This document shows positions 46,489 through 55,782 of a stretch of 64,000 nt of DNA, piece by piece. A program made the translations under genes and the position numbers. The notes under the pieces were generated by a model that saw only the letters and a program-made list of their open reading frames with translations, was not told where the DNA came from and did not search any database. Position 1 is the first letter of the stretch, and each line of letters starts with the position of its first letter. Where the stretch lies: assembly GCF_015140235.1 (NCBI RefSeq), contig NZ_AP023321.1:920501-984500 (forward strand), written 5' to 3'. The DNA comes from Solibaculum mannosilyticum (GTDB taxonomy: Bacteria > Bacillota > Clostridia > Oscillospirales > Acutalibacteraceae).

Positions 46489-47808
46489 TTAGTTTGTTCC
46501 GATGCCCAAAATAGCATCCAGTAAATTCTGGCCGTCGTCCACCGAGACAGGGGTAATCGGGACCTCTAGGGTCTCCGCCAGCTCTGTGACCGATACATCG
46601 TCCAAAAACAAGTCCCCTTCAAACCGCAGCATGGAGGAAGGAATGAGCACTTCGCTGCCGAGACGTCTTCCTTTGAGCTGACGTTTGAGATCCGTGCCGG
46701 TCACAAGCCCAGACACATTGATGGAAGTACCGAAAAAGGTATTGACGATGGGTACCACATGGACAGTTAAATTATGCCACTTTTTTACCGCTTCGTCAAT
46801 GAGAGACTGGATGGTTGGAGCCACCGAGACTCCAGTGGCGATGGTGACTTCCCGAGGGTGATCCAATTGAAAGTCCTCGTAGTGGAGGGCGTCCATAAAT
46901 TGATCTTTTAAGAGGGTGATGGTGCCCACACCGTTTTCCAGCTGACAGAAATCCTCGTAGAAACTGGGAGGGGGGAGAGGACGTCCCGCCTTGAGATAGA
47001 ATTCATCGGCGGCGTAACAGATCCGGCTGCCGAACTGCTCCACACATCGGTCGCCAAAGGCGTCGATCTGGTCGATGACGGCGGCAGCGCCTTCCGGCGT
47101 ATAGCCGGTGAGGGGATAGAGGCCTTCCCGATGATCGGTCAGCCCCACAGGGACGGCGGCAATGCTCTGGACAGCGGGATAGAGGGGTGTCAAATCAGCC
47201 AGTGTTCGATCCAGCTGAGGACCGTCGTTGAGGCCGGGGCACAACACCATCTGGCAATTGATATGCGTACCGGCCTCAGCCAGATGCCAAAGATGCCGGA
47301 GGGCTTCCCCGGCAAAACGGTTGCCCATCATGCGGCACCGCAGTTCGGGATCGGTGGTATGCACCGAGATGTTGACAGGGCTGATGTGCATTTCAATGAT
47401 GCGCTGTAATTCTTTATCCGAAAGATTTGTCAGGGTGATGTAGTTGCCGAACAAAAAAGAAAGGCGTGCGTCGTCGTCTTTAAAATAAAGGCTTTCGCGC
47501 ATGCCCTTAGGCAACTGGTCGATAAAACAAAAAACGCACTTATTGCGGCAGGTGCGTTGTTTATCCATCAGATAGGTTTCAAACAAAAGACCGGGATCGT
47601 CGTATTCACTTTTCCGAAGGATAACGTGATGTTCTTCACCGTCCGGCCGGACAAGGGAAAGGTCTAAGTGACGGTCTACGATCAGAAAACGATAGTCCAG
47701 TACGTCGTTGACCTCCCGGCCATTGATAGAGAGCAGTGTTTCCCCCGGAACAATGCCGGCTTTCGCAGCCAGGCTGCCCGCCTCGATATCATAAATGACA
47801 ACCGGCAA
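46489..47808 (-). CDS. DUF512/TIGR03279-type radical-SAM protein with PDZ-like domain
   Basis: 439 residues. The N-terminal 65 residues look PDZ-like (GSLAAKAGIVPGETLLSING), then a radical-SAM domain with CRNKCVFC near 88 and FIDQLPKGMR. The DUF512 C-terminal region has LVTGTDLKRQLKG near 370. Often found beside der in Clostridia; function unknown. TTG codons at 47811 and 47808 are possible; 47808 has the better distance from GGAGGG. Confidence 0.85.
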   Translation of the reverse strand: MPVVIYDIEAGSLAAKAGIVPGETLLSINGREVNDVLDYRFLIVDRHLDLSLVRPDGEEHHVILRKSEYDDPGLLFETYLMDKQRTCRNKCVFCFIDQLPKGMRESLYFKDDDARLSFLFGNYITLTNLSDKELQRIIEMHISPVNISVHTTDPELRCRMMGNRFAGEALRHLWHLAEAGTHINCQMVLCPGLNDGPQLDRTLADLTPLYPAVQSIAAVPVGLTDHREGLYPLTGYTPEGAAAVIDQIDAFGDRCVEQFGSRICYAADEFYLKAGRPLPPPSFYEDFCQLENGVGTITLLKDQFMDALHYEDFQLDHPREVTIATGVSVAPTIQSLIDEAVKKWHNLTVHVVPIVNTFFGTSINVSGLVTGTDLKRQLKGRRLGSEVLIPSSMLRFEGDLFLDDVSVTELAETLEVPITPVSVDDGQNLLDAILGIGTN

Positions 47809-47832
47809 CAAGATCCCTCCTTTGCCATAAAG

Positions 47833-47860
47833 TAAAAAAGAGAAGGATTACTCCTTCTCT
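47833..47860 (-). terminator. Terminator after rpmF
   Basis: AGAGAAGGA (47839-47847) and TCCTTCTCT (47852-47860) form a 9-bp stem; on the minus strand a T run follows (47834-47839). Confidence 0.8.
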
Positions 47861-47883
47861 TTCTCCAAAGCCCATGGTTTTCT

Positions 47884-48066
47884 TTAGGACTCCTTCTCGA
47901 TGACCTGTCTGCCGTGATAGTAACCGCAGTTGGGGCAAAGTCTGTGAGCTCTCTTCAGCTCGCCGCACTGAGAACATTTCACGAGGGAAGGAACCTCGAT
48001 CTTCCAGACGTTATTCCGTCTCTTATCACGCCGTGCTTTGGAAACTTTTCTCTTGGGTACCGCCAT
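47884..48066 (-). CDS. rpmF: Ribosomal protein bL32, zinc-binding form
   Basis: 60-residue large-subunit protein. MAVPKRKVSKARRDKRR is the family start; CSQC and CPNC are the zinc ligands. GGGAGGTG precedes ATG 48066. Paired with yceD, as in most bacteria. Confidence 0.97.
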   Translation of the reverse strand: MAVPKRKVSKARRDKRRNNVWKIEVPSLVKCSQCGELKRAHRLCPNCGYYHGRQVIEKES

Positions 48067-48097
48067 TGTCAGCACCTCCCTCTATTAATCATTACTT

Positions 48098-48574
48098 TTA
48101 TTCCAATAGCTTGCCCAATGCCTCCAGCCGGGGATCAATAGGCTTTTTGCATCCGCAGGGGCCTTCGTTGAGATTACGGCCGCAAGTGGGGCAAAGACCT
48201 TTACAATCCGGTCGGCACAGATGTTTCATGGGCAAAGAGAGCAAAATATCCGACACAACCAGTTCATCCACATCCAATTGGCCCTGTTCCACCAAAATGA
48301 AACGATCCTCATCCTCATGATTGAGAGAAGTCACCAACACATGCTCCACCGGAAAATTGTACTGGGCGACATATTCACTCATACACCGGTCGCACGAAAG
48401 GGGCATCTCAAAGGAAGCGGAAAGCTGAGACATTACAATATCAGCTTCATTGACCAAACGGCCTGTTACATGAACCAAAGACACATTGGGCAGTTGATCT
48501 TCCTCCGGGCGAAAGGAATAATCCACCTGGATGGGGGAATCCCCTGCAAACAACGCTTTTAAGTCAAGAATCAT
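48098..48574 (-). CDS. yceD: YceD/DUF177 family protein
   Basis: 158 residues, probably binds 23S rRNA or acts in its accumulation. Conserved C-terminal cysteines CRPDCKGLCPTCG (about 125) followed by CGCKKPIDPRLEAL are typical of YceD. Co-transcribed with rpmF from a perfect-consensus promoter. Confidence 0.93.
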   Translation of the reverse strand: MILDLKALFAGDSPIQVDYSFRPEEDQLPNVSLVHVTGRLVNEADIVMSQLSASFEMPLSCDRCMSEYVAQYNFPVEHVLVTSLNHEDEDRFILVEQGQLDVDELVVSDILLSLPMKHLCRPDCKGLCPTCGRNLNEGPCGCKKPIDPRLEALGKLLE

Positions 48575-48603
48575 AGCGCTCTCCTCACATATAACGATAC
48601 TAT

Positions 48604-48632
48604 ATTATAAAGACTTCGCAGGAATTTGTCAA
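48604..48632 (-). promoter_or_regulatory. Perfect-consensus promoter of yceD-rpmF
   Basis: On the minus strand TTGACA (48627-48632), exactly 17 bp, TATAAT (48604-48609). Fits the high demand for a ribosomal protein. Confidence 0.9.
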
Positions 48633-48738
48633 GAAATAAGCAAAAAAAAAACCAGATCCAGAGCCATCGTCAGGAAAATACAAAAAAGTGTGGTATGGTT
48701 TGGAAAGATGTGGTAAAGTATATTTGTTTCTGGACAGT

Positions 48739-48767
48739 TTGATTTTGTCCCACCCATGAGATATAAA
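48739..48767 (+). promoter_or_regulatory. Promoter of the YfhO-type gene
   Basis: TTGATT (48739), 17 bp, TATAAA (48762), 36 bp before the start codon. Confidence 0.7.
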
Positions 48768-48802
48768 ACAAGCGATTCTTACAATAAAAGAGGTGTCGAT
48801 AC

Positions 48803-51463
48803 ATGATTCAACCAAAGATTCCATTTCGGAATTCGTTGTCCGACAATGGCCGTATGGAAGGCCGCTTGAGTAGATTGTTGTCATTTTTAACGCCATTGGT
48901 AATTTTACTGCTGGTTTATGTTTTATTCGGGATGTTTCCATTTGGCCAGAAGTCCCTTTTGATCACCGACATGAGCCAGATTTATGTGGACTTTCATTCC
49001 TGGTTCTACGACGCCTTAAAAGGTGGAGATAGCCTTCTGTTTTCCTGGAACACCGGCCTTGGTATGAATATGGTAGGGGCGTTGACATTTTATCTTTCCA
49101 GTCCCTTTTCTTTTCTGGTCCTGCTGTTTGAACGGTCCCAGATTCCCGACGCCCTCCTGCTCATTACCTTATTAAAGGTAGGCTCCTGTGGATTCACTTT
49201 TTCCTTTTATTCCTCCAAAGTGCTCAAATTCAATGGTATCCGCAATGTTATATTTTCCAGCATGTACGCTTTGATGACCTATGTGGTGGTGTATGCCCTT
49301 AATATTATGTGGCTCGACGGCATCATCATGCTGCCGTTGGTACTTTTAGGCGTCCATAGTCTGGTGGAAAAAGGCAAGATTCTGCCTTTGACGGTCAGTT
49401 TTCTCATCGCCTTTATCACCCAGTTTTATATTGCTTATATGATCGGCATTTTTTCCATTCTCTATTTCTTAGGCGTAATGTTTCGTGTAGGGAAGCCGTC
49501 GTGGAAAACATTTCGGAACCGGTCGGGGAAATTTATCTTATCAGGAGCATTGGCCGGGTTCATGTCGGCTTTTTTGCTGCTGCCCACCTATTTTTCCCTT
49601 CAGTATGTCTACCTCTATATTGCATCTTCCAATCCGGGAGCCCATACCCTGACTCCTATAGAACTCATCAGCAAAATGGCCTTGGGCAGCTATGATACGC
49701 TTACTTACGGCCTGCCCAATCTTTTCTGTGGGACGCTATGTATCCTCTTGGGCGTACTTTATTTTCTCAACCGTAGTATCCAGCGCCGGGAGAAAATGAT
49801 AGCGGGCGGTATGTTGGTAATCCTGCTTCTCAGCATGACGTTTTGGCCCATTAATATATTCTGGCATGCTTTTGATGAACCAACCTGGTTCCCCTATCGA
49901 TTTTCTTTTTTATACTGTTTTGTATTACTGGTGTTGTCCATTCGATGCTTCCAGCAGTTGGACGGCCTCAAAGGATGGCACATCGCAGCGGCGGCGGGAG
50001 GGGCATCCCTTTGCTTTGGAAGCGTGCTTCTGTTTGGGCTGGAACATGTTACCGCCGTGCAGATTGGGACAACCGTTGCACTCTTGTGCGTTTATGCCCT
50101 GCTGCTAGCCGCTATGCGGTACCGTCCTCAAGCAGCCCTGGCTATGACGCTCGTCCTGGCGGCCACTGTGATGGTAGAATTGTACGACAATACAAATAAA
50201 ATGGTTCATGCTATGGATACGGAATTTCGATATAACGACCGGGCTTCCTATGTCAGTTATGTGGAGAACCGGTCAAGTGTGATCCAATCCATCCGGCAGC
50301 AGGATCCTGGCTGGTACCGCATGGAAAATCACGATATGCGCAATGCCAATGATTCCCTTTCCCTGGATTACTATGGGATGGCCCACTATGACTCTTTCAC
50401 GAATCAGCATATGTCCCAGTTTTTAAGTCATCTGGGGGTGACTACCACCGTCCAGAACCGGTTTTTGCGGTACTATGGTTCCACCAGCGTATTGGATTCT
50501 CTGCTGGGCATCAAGTATGTATTGGGTACAAATGAACGCCGCGATGGATATACGGAAATCCAGAGTTTTGGCAATGACCAGAAGGTGTTTCTCAATCAGA
50601 ACGCCTTGTCCATCGGCTACATGGTGGACGACGGGCTTCGGAATTTCACCTACGACTCCAGTTCACAAAAGGATCCGTTTTACCTGCAAAACAAGCTGTT
50701 AAATGCCATGGACGGAAGAGAATACGACTATTATACCCCAATTCATATGGCCAGTACGATGACATCTGACAATATCACCATGGAATCTTACAACGATTGG
50801 TGGTATAGCGTCAGCAAAAATGAAAACAGCGGAAACTCGTATATTTCATATACCATCACCAATCCTAAGGCACAGAATGTATGTTTTTATTTGCCGTCTG
50901 TCGGGCTGTCGGAACAAAATTATGTGTACGTCAACGGTGAATTGTATGGCCCATGGGGATACGATCTCATCGGCGCGATCGACTTGGGATGGTGGGAGGC
51001 CGACCAGGAGATTACCGTCAGTTTTGAGCTGCGGGATGACAGTTGTTATTTAGGAGAACCACAATTCTATGGATTTGACGGCCATGCGGCGGACTTGCTT
51101 TTTGACCGGCTCAAAGAACATCAGATGACAGATATTGAAATGGGAACTTCCTCAGTCAAAGGTACAGTAGACGCAGGAGAGGGAGGATTGTTGTTTACAT
51201 CCATTCCGTCTGATCCCGGATGGTCGGCAGAGGTGGATGGGAAACCGGTACAATTGGTCAATATCGCCGACGCTTTCTGGGCAGTGGAGTTGCCGGAAGG
51301 GCAACATGAAGTTTCCTTCTCTTTTACCCCCCAGGGTTTACGCATAGGGGTCATCTTGTCGATTACCGCTTTCATACTGGCAGTGGTATTGATTTACTGC
51401 ATAGACTACAGGGGAAAAAGGAAAAAACATCTCCCTGTGGATGAAGATCCAGATCCCGTATAA
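48803..51463 (+). CDS. YfhO-family membrane glycosyltransferase-like protein
   Basis: 886-residue membrane protein of the YfhO family, the GT-C-like group that in Bacillus and Listeria takes part in glycosylating lipoteichoic or wall teichoic acid. About 13 membrane segments in the first 440 residues, with the loop DMSQIYVDFHSWFYDAL near 55 (Asp-Gln pair conserved in the family) and SFSWNTGLGMNM-like LFSWNTGLGMNMVG near 80. A large extracellular domain covers about 440-850, then one more membrane segment near 850-875. AGAGGTG upstream of ATG 48803. Confidence 0.88.
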   Translation: MIQPKIPFRNSLSDNGRMEGRLSRLLSFLTPLVILLLVYVLFGMFPFGQKSLLITDMSQIYVDFHSWFYDALKGGDSLLFSWNTGLGMNMVGALTFYLSSPFSFLVLLFERSQIPDALLLITLLKVGSCGFTFSFYSSKVLKFNGIRNVIFSSMYALMTYVVVYALNIMWLDGIIMLPLVLLGVHSLVEKGKILPLTVSFLIAFITQFYIAYMIGIFSILYFLGVMFRVGKPSWKTFRNRSGKFILSGALAGFMSAFLLLPTYFSLQYVYLYIASSNPGAHTLTPIELISKMALGSYDTLTYGLPNLFCGTLCILLGVLYFLNRSIQRREKMIAGGMLVILLLSMTFWPINIFWHAFDEPTWFPYRFSFLYCFVLLVLSIRCFQQLDGLKGWHIAAAAGGASLCFGSVLLFGLEHVTAVQIGTTVALLCVYALLLAAMRYRPQAALAMTLVLAATVMVELYDNTNKMVHAMDTEFRYNDRASYVSYVENRSSVIQSIRQQDPGWYRMENHDMRNANDSLSLDYYGMAHYDSFTNQHMSQFLSHLGVTTTVQNRFLRYYGSTSVLDSLLGIKYVLGTNERRDGYTEIQSFGNDQKVFLNQNALSIGYMVDDGLRNFTYDSSSQKDPFYLQNKLLNAMDGREYDYYTPIHMASTMTSDNITMESYNDWWYSVSKNENSGNSYISYTITNPKAQNVCFYLPSVGLSEQNYVYVNGELYGPWGYDLIGAIDLGWWEADQEITVSFELRDDSCYLGEPQFYGFDGHAADLLFDRLKEHQMTDIEMGTSSVKGTVDAGEGGLLFTSIPSDPGWSAEVDGKPVQLVNIADAFWAVELPEGQHEVSFSFTPQGLRIGVILSITAFILAVVLIYCIDYRGKRKKHLPVDEDPDPV

Positions 51464-51799
51464 ATCTTTGTTCAGGTTCGCAAAAAGAACCCGGCGTGGT
51501 ATGGTACCGCATGGATAAGGATGTTAAGAAAAACTTTGGATGGCGTGTGGCTTAAATTGGTTTCATGGACTTGTGACGAAATCCAAATCAATGGAGGCAT
51601 ATAATATGCGGCGTGAAAATGGATGGGACACTCATGCAAACGATGCATCGGGTCCAAAGAGATGCCGTAGAGCAAGTAGAGCGGTTGGTCCAGCGTGTGT
51701 GCTGCTGGACGACCTCATGTCGGTGACAGACGGTATTTTAGAGCGCACACGCCATTGGAATAGATGGCGGAAGAAATCGTACTAACTGTGAGATGAGAA

Positions 51800-51833
51800 A
51801 GAGCCAGGAGGTGGCAAGTCCCCTCCTGGCTCT
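51800..51833. terminator. Hairpin, possible terminator
   Basis: AGAGCCAGGAGG (51800-51811) is the exact reverse complement of 51822-51833. T content after the stem is modest on both strands. Confidence 0.5.
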
Positions 51834-51841
51834 CTCTTGCG

Positions 51842-51961
51842 TTATGCCTCCTCCGGTTGCGTGATTTTATAACCCACTCGGAAGAAATAGTGCTTTTCAT
51901 AGGTACGCTCCGCCGTCTTCAGGCCCACATCAGCCAGGTGGAGAAAGAAGTCGCCATCCAT
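51842..51961 (-). pseudogene. Possible gene fragment, unidentified
   Basis: A minus-strand frame from ATG 51961 encodes 39 residues (begins MDGDFFLHLADVG, ends KITQPEEA) with protein-like composition but no ribosome site and no recognised family. The frame runs further upstream with poorer composition. Probably the 3' remnant of a lost gene. Confidence 0.25.
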
Positions 51962-52130
51962 CGTGAGAAAGTCCCCGTCCCGCAAGGGTGGTGACCGCAT
52001 GGCATACGCTGGGCTTGCATCCCCATGTGTCGGGCTACATCTACGGAGTGCACCATGCCCTTTTTCTTTTGGAGAACAAGAATGGATTGCAGGCAATTTT
52101 CTCCTGACGCATAGAGATGGAGACTTCGAT

Positions 52131-52141
52131 GTTATTTTGTC
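52131..52141 (+). repeat. 11-bp direct repeat, left copy
   Basis: GTTATTTTGTC, identical to 60561-60571. Overlaps the end of the ABC gene. Possible left edge of an inserted element. Confidence 0.5.
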
Positions 52142-53888
52142 ATGCCAACCGCCAGCCTTCAGCCTGTTTACGGATTTCTACAAACCGACGATACACTCCG
52201 CTTTGGGCCAGTAACTCCTCATGGGTACCATGTTCTACAATGTGGCCGTCGTCTACCACAAGGATCTGATCTGCGTGCTGGATTGTAGCAAGCCTGTGGG
52301 CGATGGTGAGGATTGTCTTTCCTCGTGTCAGGGCGGAGAGAGCCTGCTGGATTAAGTGTTCGTTCTCCGGGTCTACACTGGCTGTCGCCTCGTCCAAAAT
52401 CACGATAGGGGCATTCTTCAAAATGGCCCTGGCGATGGAAATACGCTGTTTCTCACCGCCGGATAGGGTGGAACCGCCCTCACCGATGACCGTATCATAT
52501 CCATTGGGTAGTGCAGAGATGAAGCTGTGACAGCAGGCAGCCTTTGCTGCTGCCACCACCTGCTCATGGGTGGCTCCGGGACAGCCAAACTTGATGTTGT
52601 TCTCCACGCTATCTTGGAAAAGATAGACATTCTGAAAAACCATGGAGATGTTCCGCAGAAGGCTTTCACAGGTAAACCTCCGCACATCGTGGCCGCCGAC
52701 TGATACAGTGCCGCTATTCACATCGTAAAACCGTGCGACCAAATTGCAGATCGTACTTTTGCCGGAGCCGGAGGGGCCCACAATGGCGGTGGTAGTCCCC
52801 TGTGGGGCCGTAAAGGTCACATCGTGGAGTACCTCACGGCTGCCATACCCGAAGGACACATGCGAAAAGGCTACATCGAATCGATCCAGCACGATTTCTC
52901 TGCCGTCTTTATCAATGAAGTCGGTTTGATCCAATTCCTCCAAACGATCCAGCACGGAATCTGTTACCGACAGGATATGGGCTGCGTCATTGATCGCCTC
53001 CACGCTTCCAAAGATGGTGAAGGAGAACAGTGCAATCATCAGAAAGTAGGGCAAAGACAGAGCGCCAACCAAAGCCTGATGCCCGGCGAGCAGAATCAGC
53101 CCCACCGATGCCGCCCGCAGAGAGATCAGATGCAGACAGTTCCAGGGAACAAATCCAAACTCATTCTTGATGCGGATGGCCTTATTGTCCCGACAGGCAT
53201 CATGGAACCGCTGGACAGATACGCCATCCTGTCCAAAGGATTTCACCACCGGCAGACCATGGATATACTCGATTGCCGCTCCGGACAAAGCCTCCTGCGC
53301 CCGATGGCTTACCGGGGCGGTTCTGGCACTCTGCCGCCCGATCCCCCGTAAAGCAAAGGCAGAGACTGCCACGCCAATGAGAGCTGCCAATGCCGCCGGT
53401 GGACAAAAGATGGCAACACACAGCAGGATCACCGCCACCTGAATGTAGCCGTTCACTACCGCATCCACCATTTTCATGCTCTGAAGCTCCAGGGTGCTGA
53501 GTTCGGTGGTAAGCGCCGCCAGAATGTCACCCAAGTCATTCTGAGCAAAGTAACCCAACGACACCCGTTTCAAAACCCCGCCCAATTCCATGCGCTGTTC
53601 CGCAGCCCGCTCCGTACCGATGCTTTCCTGCAATCGGTTTTTCCAGTAGGTGAAGAAGAACCGTAGCAGGACCAATCCCGCAATACTGCCCAGGCAGAGC
53701 CAGGGAAGTGAGGCGGACAGATTCTTTTCTCCCCAGGCGCTGCGGATCATCTGTCCCAGCGCCCAGGCGGCCAGCATTACCGGACCAGCGGTACACCAAG
53801 TAGCAAAAAAGGAGCATACGAACCCCAAGATCATCCGCTTGCGATAGCCCTTCGCCCATCGCATGATTCGTCCTACGCTATGAAACAT
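52140..53888 (-). CDS. ABC transporter half-molecule (exporter fold), partner 2
   Basis: 582 residues: six membrane helices (about 20-310) and an ATPase domain (about 335-580). Walker A GPSGSGKST (about 375), signature LSGGEKQRIS, Walker B IVILDEATAS followed by VDPENE. The DPENE sequence after the D-loop is typical of siderophore-type half-transporters such as YbtQ/IrtB, which have an exporter fold yet import. ATG 53888 with AGGAGGG upstream; one base after the stop of its partner, so a heterodimer is likely. The stop lies inside an 11-bp repeat. Confidence 0.9.
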   Translation of the reverse strand: MFHSVGRIMRWAKGYRKRMILGFVCSFFATWCTAGPVMLAAWALGQMIRSAWGEKNLSASLPWLCLGSIAGLVLLRFFFTYWKNRLQESIGTERAAEQRMELGGVLKRVSLGYFAQNDLGDILAALTTELSTLELQSMKMVDAVVNGYIQVAVILLCVAIFCPPAALAALIGVAVSAFALRGIGRQSARTAPVSHRAQEALSGAAIEYIHGLPVVKSFGQDGVSVQRFHDACRDNKAIRIKNEFGFVPWNCLHLISLRAASVGLILLAGHQALVGALSLPYFLMIALFSFTIFGSVEAINDAAHILSVTDSVLDRLEELDQTDFIDKDGREIVLDRFDVAFSHVSFGYGSREVLHDVTFTAPQGTTTAIVGPSGSGKSTICNLVARFYDVNSGTVSVGGHDVRRFTCESLLRNISMVFQNVYLFQDSVENNIKFGCPGATHEQVVAAAKAACCHSFISALPNGYDTVIGEGGSTLSGGEKQRISIARAILKNAPIVILDEATASVDPENEHLIQQALSALTRGKTILTIAHRLATIQHADQILVVDDGHIVEHGTHEELLAQSGVYRRFVEIRKQAEGWRLA

Positions 53889-53889
53889 C

Positions 53890-55659
53890 TCACTTTCCCT
53901 CCTGTTCCGTCGAGGTGACCGCCCAATTTTGCACCCCAACATGGGCTGCCCATAACGTCTGATACAACGGGCAGCGGCAAAGCAGTTCTTCCTGTGTGCC
54001 ACAGTCTACGACCTGCCCCTTCTCCAGAACAACGATTTGGTCGGCCTTTTGGATGGTCGAGAGGCGGTGGGCGATTACCAGCAGAGTTTTGCCTTTGGAA
54101 AGGGCCATAATGGACTGCTGAATCTTGTCCTCGTTCTCCGGGTCAGTGAAAGCGGTGGCTTCATCTAGAACGACGATGGGCGCATCTTTCAAGATGGCCC
54201 GGGCGATGGCGATGCGCTGGCGTTCTCCGCCGGAGAGCTGTTTGCCTGCCTCACCGGCGGTGGTATCCCAGCCATGCTCCAACCGGCTGATAAACTCCTC
54301 GCATTGGGCCGCTCTTGCGGCGGCAAACACCTCCTCATCCGATGCGGCGGGCCGCCCCAGACGAATGTTCTCTTTGATGGAACAGTCGAACAGGAAGTTG
54401 TCCTGGGTCACAAAACTGATCGTCTGAGAGAGCTGTTTCAAGGGTAGCTCCCGGATGTCCTGACCGCCCAGGGTGATCGTACCCTCCGTCACATCCCAAA
54501 ACCGGGCGACCAGACGGGCAATGGTGGACTTACCGCCGCCAGAGGGTACCACCAGAGCGGTAAACTTCTCCTGAGGAATGGTTAGATTCAGATGGTCAAG
54601 GACATTGGTCTCTGCTTCTCCTCCATAGGAGAAAGAAACATCCCGTAGTTGGATCGTGTTGTCTGTCAGGGGGATCTCCCGCTCCGCTTGGGAAAGCTGC
54701 GGCAGGTTCAGCAGTTCCCGCGTATCATTTACGGCGAACTGCATACTTTTCATGGAATTGAGAAAGGCTGTGGCACTCATCAGCGGAGCCACGATCCCCA
54801 GAGCCAGCATCAGGCACAGAGTCACCTGGGCCGGGTCCAGCACACCAGTGGAGTAAAGCCAGACGCCCACAGGCAGCGTCCCCAGCAGGGTGGTGGGCAG
54901 AATGGACAGGCACAAATTCATTGAGGCCCAGGTACCACGGAACCAGGCCATCGTGAAGTCACGAAAAGAACACACCGCCTGGGCAAACTTCTGATAGGAG
55001 CGTTCCCCCTGGCTGAACGCCTTCACCACCTGGATACCCTCCACATACTCCACAATGACGCTGTTGACATGGGCATTTGCGGCCATGTAAGCAGCGTAAT
55101 TCTTGTTATAGCTCCCCATGGCGAAGGCCATAGGAAGCAGTGCCAAGGGTACCGTGACCAGCAGTGCAAGGCCCATTCGCCAATCAATGGAGAACATGGT
55201 GATGGCCACTACCAGCGGAAGAAGCAGATTGGAACTGAGCTCCGGGATCATGTGGGCCAGCGGCGGCTCAATGTCCTCTATGCGGTCTACGATGGTGCTT
55301 TTCAGCGAGCCGATAGAGCGTACATCCACCTCGCCTAGCGGCGCCCCCATCAGCCGATCCGCCACCTGGCGCCGCAGCCCCTCCAAAATAGTATAGGCAG
55401 ACACATGGGCCAGCATCGTTGACAGTGCGTAGCCCGCCACCTTGACAACATAGCCCGCAAGACAGACGCCGCACCAAAACAAGACACCCTCCCATGCCGC
55501 CTGCCGCAGAAAGAACAGGCGGATGATCTGATAAACCCCGAGATAAGGGACAAAACCACCGGCTACACTGACGATTGCCAGCACTACAGAAGCGGTCAGT
55601 TTTCCCCGGCAGGGTGTGACGAAGGACAGCAATATCCCAAGCCAGCTTCGCTCCTTCAT
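53890..55659 (-). CDS. ABC transporter half-molecule (exporter fold), partner 1, with unusual Walker A
   Basis: 589 residues with six membrane helices (about 15-300) and an ATPase domain (about 335-580). Signature LSGGERQRIA and Walker B IVVLDEATAFTDPENE are intact; the AFTDPENE form resembles YbtP/IrtA. Walker A reads VPSGGGKST: the first Gly of GxxGxGKS is Val (residue 371, codon 54547-54549). That may weaken ATP hydrolysis at this site, leaving the other site to drive transport. ATG 55659 with GAGAGGAG upstream. Cargo unknown; iron-siderophore import is inference from neighbours. Confidence 0.9.
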   Translation of the reverse strand: MKERSWLGILLSFVTPCRGKLTASVVLAIVSVAGGFVPYLGVYQIIRLFFLRQAAWEGVLFWCGVCLAGYVVKVAGYALSTMLAHVSAYTILEGLRRQVADRLMGAPLGEVDVRSIGSLKSTIVDRIEDIEPPLAHMIPELSSNLLLPLVVAITMFSIDWRMGLALLVTVPLALLPMAFAMGSYNKNYAAYMAANAHVNSVIVEYVEGIQVVKAFSQGERSYQKFAQAVCSFRDFTMAWFRGTWASMNLCLSILPTTLLGTLPVGVWLYSTGVLDPAQVTLCLMLALGIVAPLMSATAFLNSMKSMQFAVNDTRELLNLPQLSQAEREIPLTDNTIQLRDVSFSYGGEAETNVLDHLNLTIPQEKFTALVVPSGGGKSTIARLVARFWDVTEGTITLGGQDIRELPLKQLSQTISFVTQDNFLFDCSIKENIRLGRPAASDEEVFAAARAAQCEEFISRLEHGWDTTAGEAGKQLSGGERQRIAIARAILKDAPIVVLDEATAFTDPENEDKIQQSIMALSKGKTLLVIAHRLSTIQKADQIVVLEKGQVVDCGTQEELLCRCPLYQTLWAAHVGVQNWAVTSTEQEGK

Positions 55660-55782
55660 ACGCAATACTCCTCTCAAAAGAAAAAATCGTTGTAGTCTGC
55701 TTTCACTAACTACAACGATTATACAGAAGATGATCCTGCGTTTCCGCTCCACTTCGCCGGTCCTGTCCCATTTGGACAGAAT

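Larger units (their letters stand above)
51464..52139. other. Gene-poor stretch between yfhO and the ABC transporter genes
   Basis: 676 bp with no gene I can support. It contains a possible short frame with a ribosome site (ATG 51606 to 51785, 59 Arg-rich residues), a 12-bp hairpin at 51800-51833 and a minus-strand fragment ending at 51842. The last 9 bases belong to an 11-bp direct repeat (52131-52141). It looks like decayed accessory DNA. Confidence 0.5.

Noticed and set aside
51540-51785. 81-codon frame after yfhO (inner ATG at 51606 has GGAGG upstream)
   Set aside because: Arg-rich random-like composition and no homologous family recognised; kept only as a remark in the region entry.
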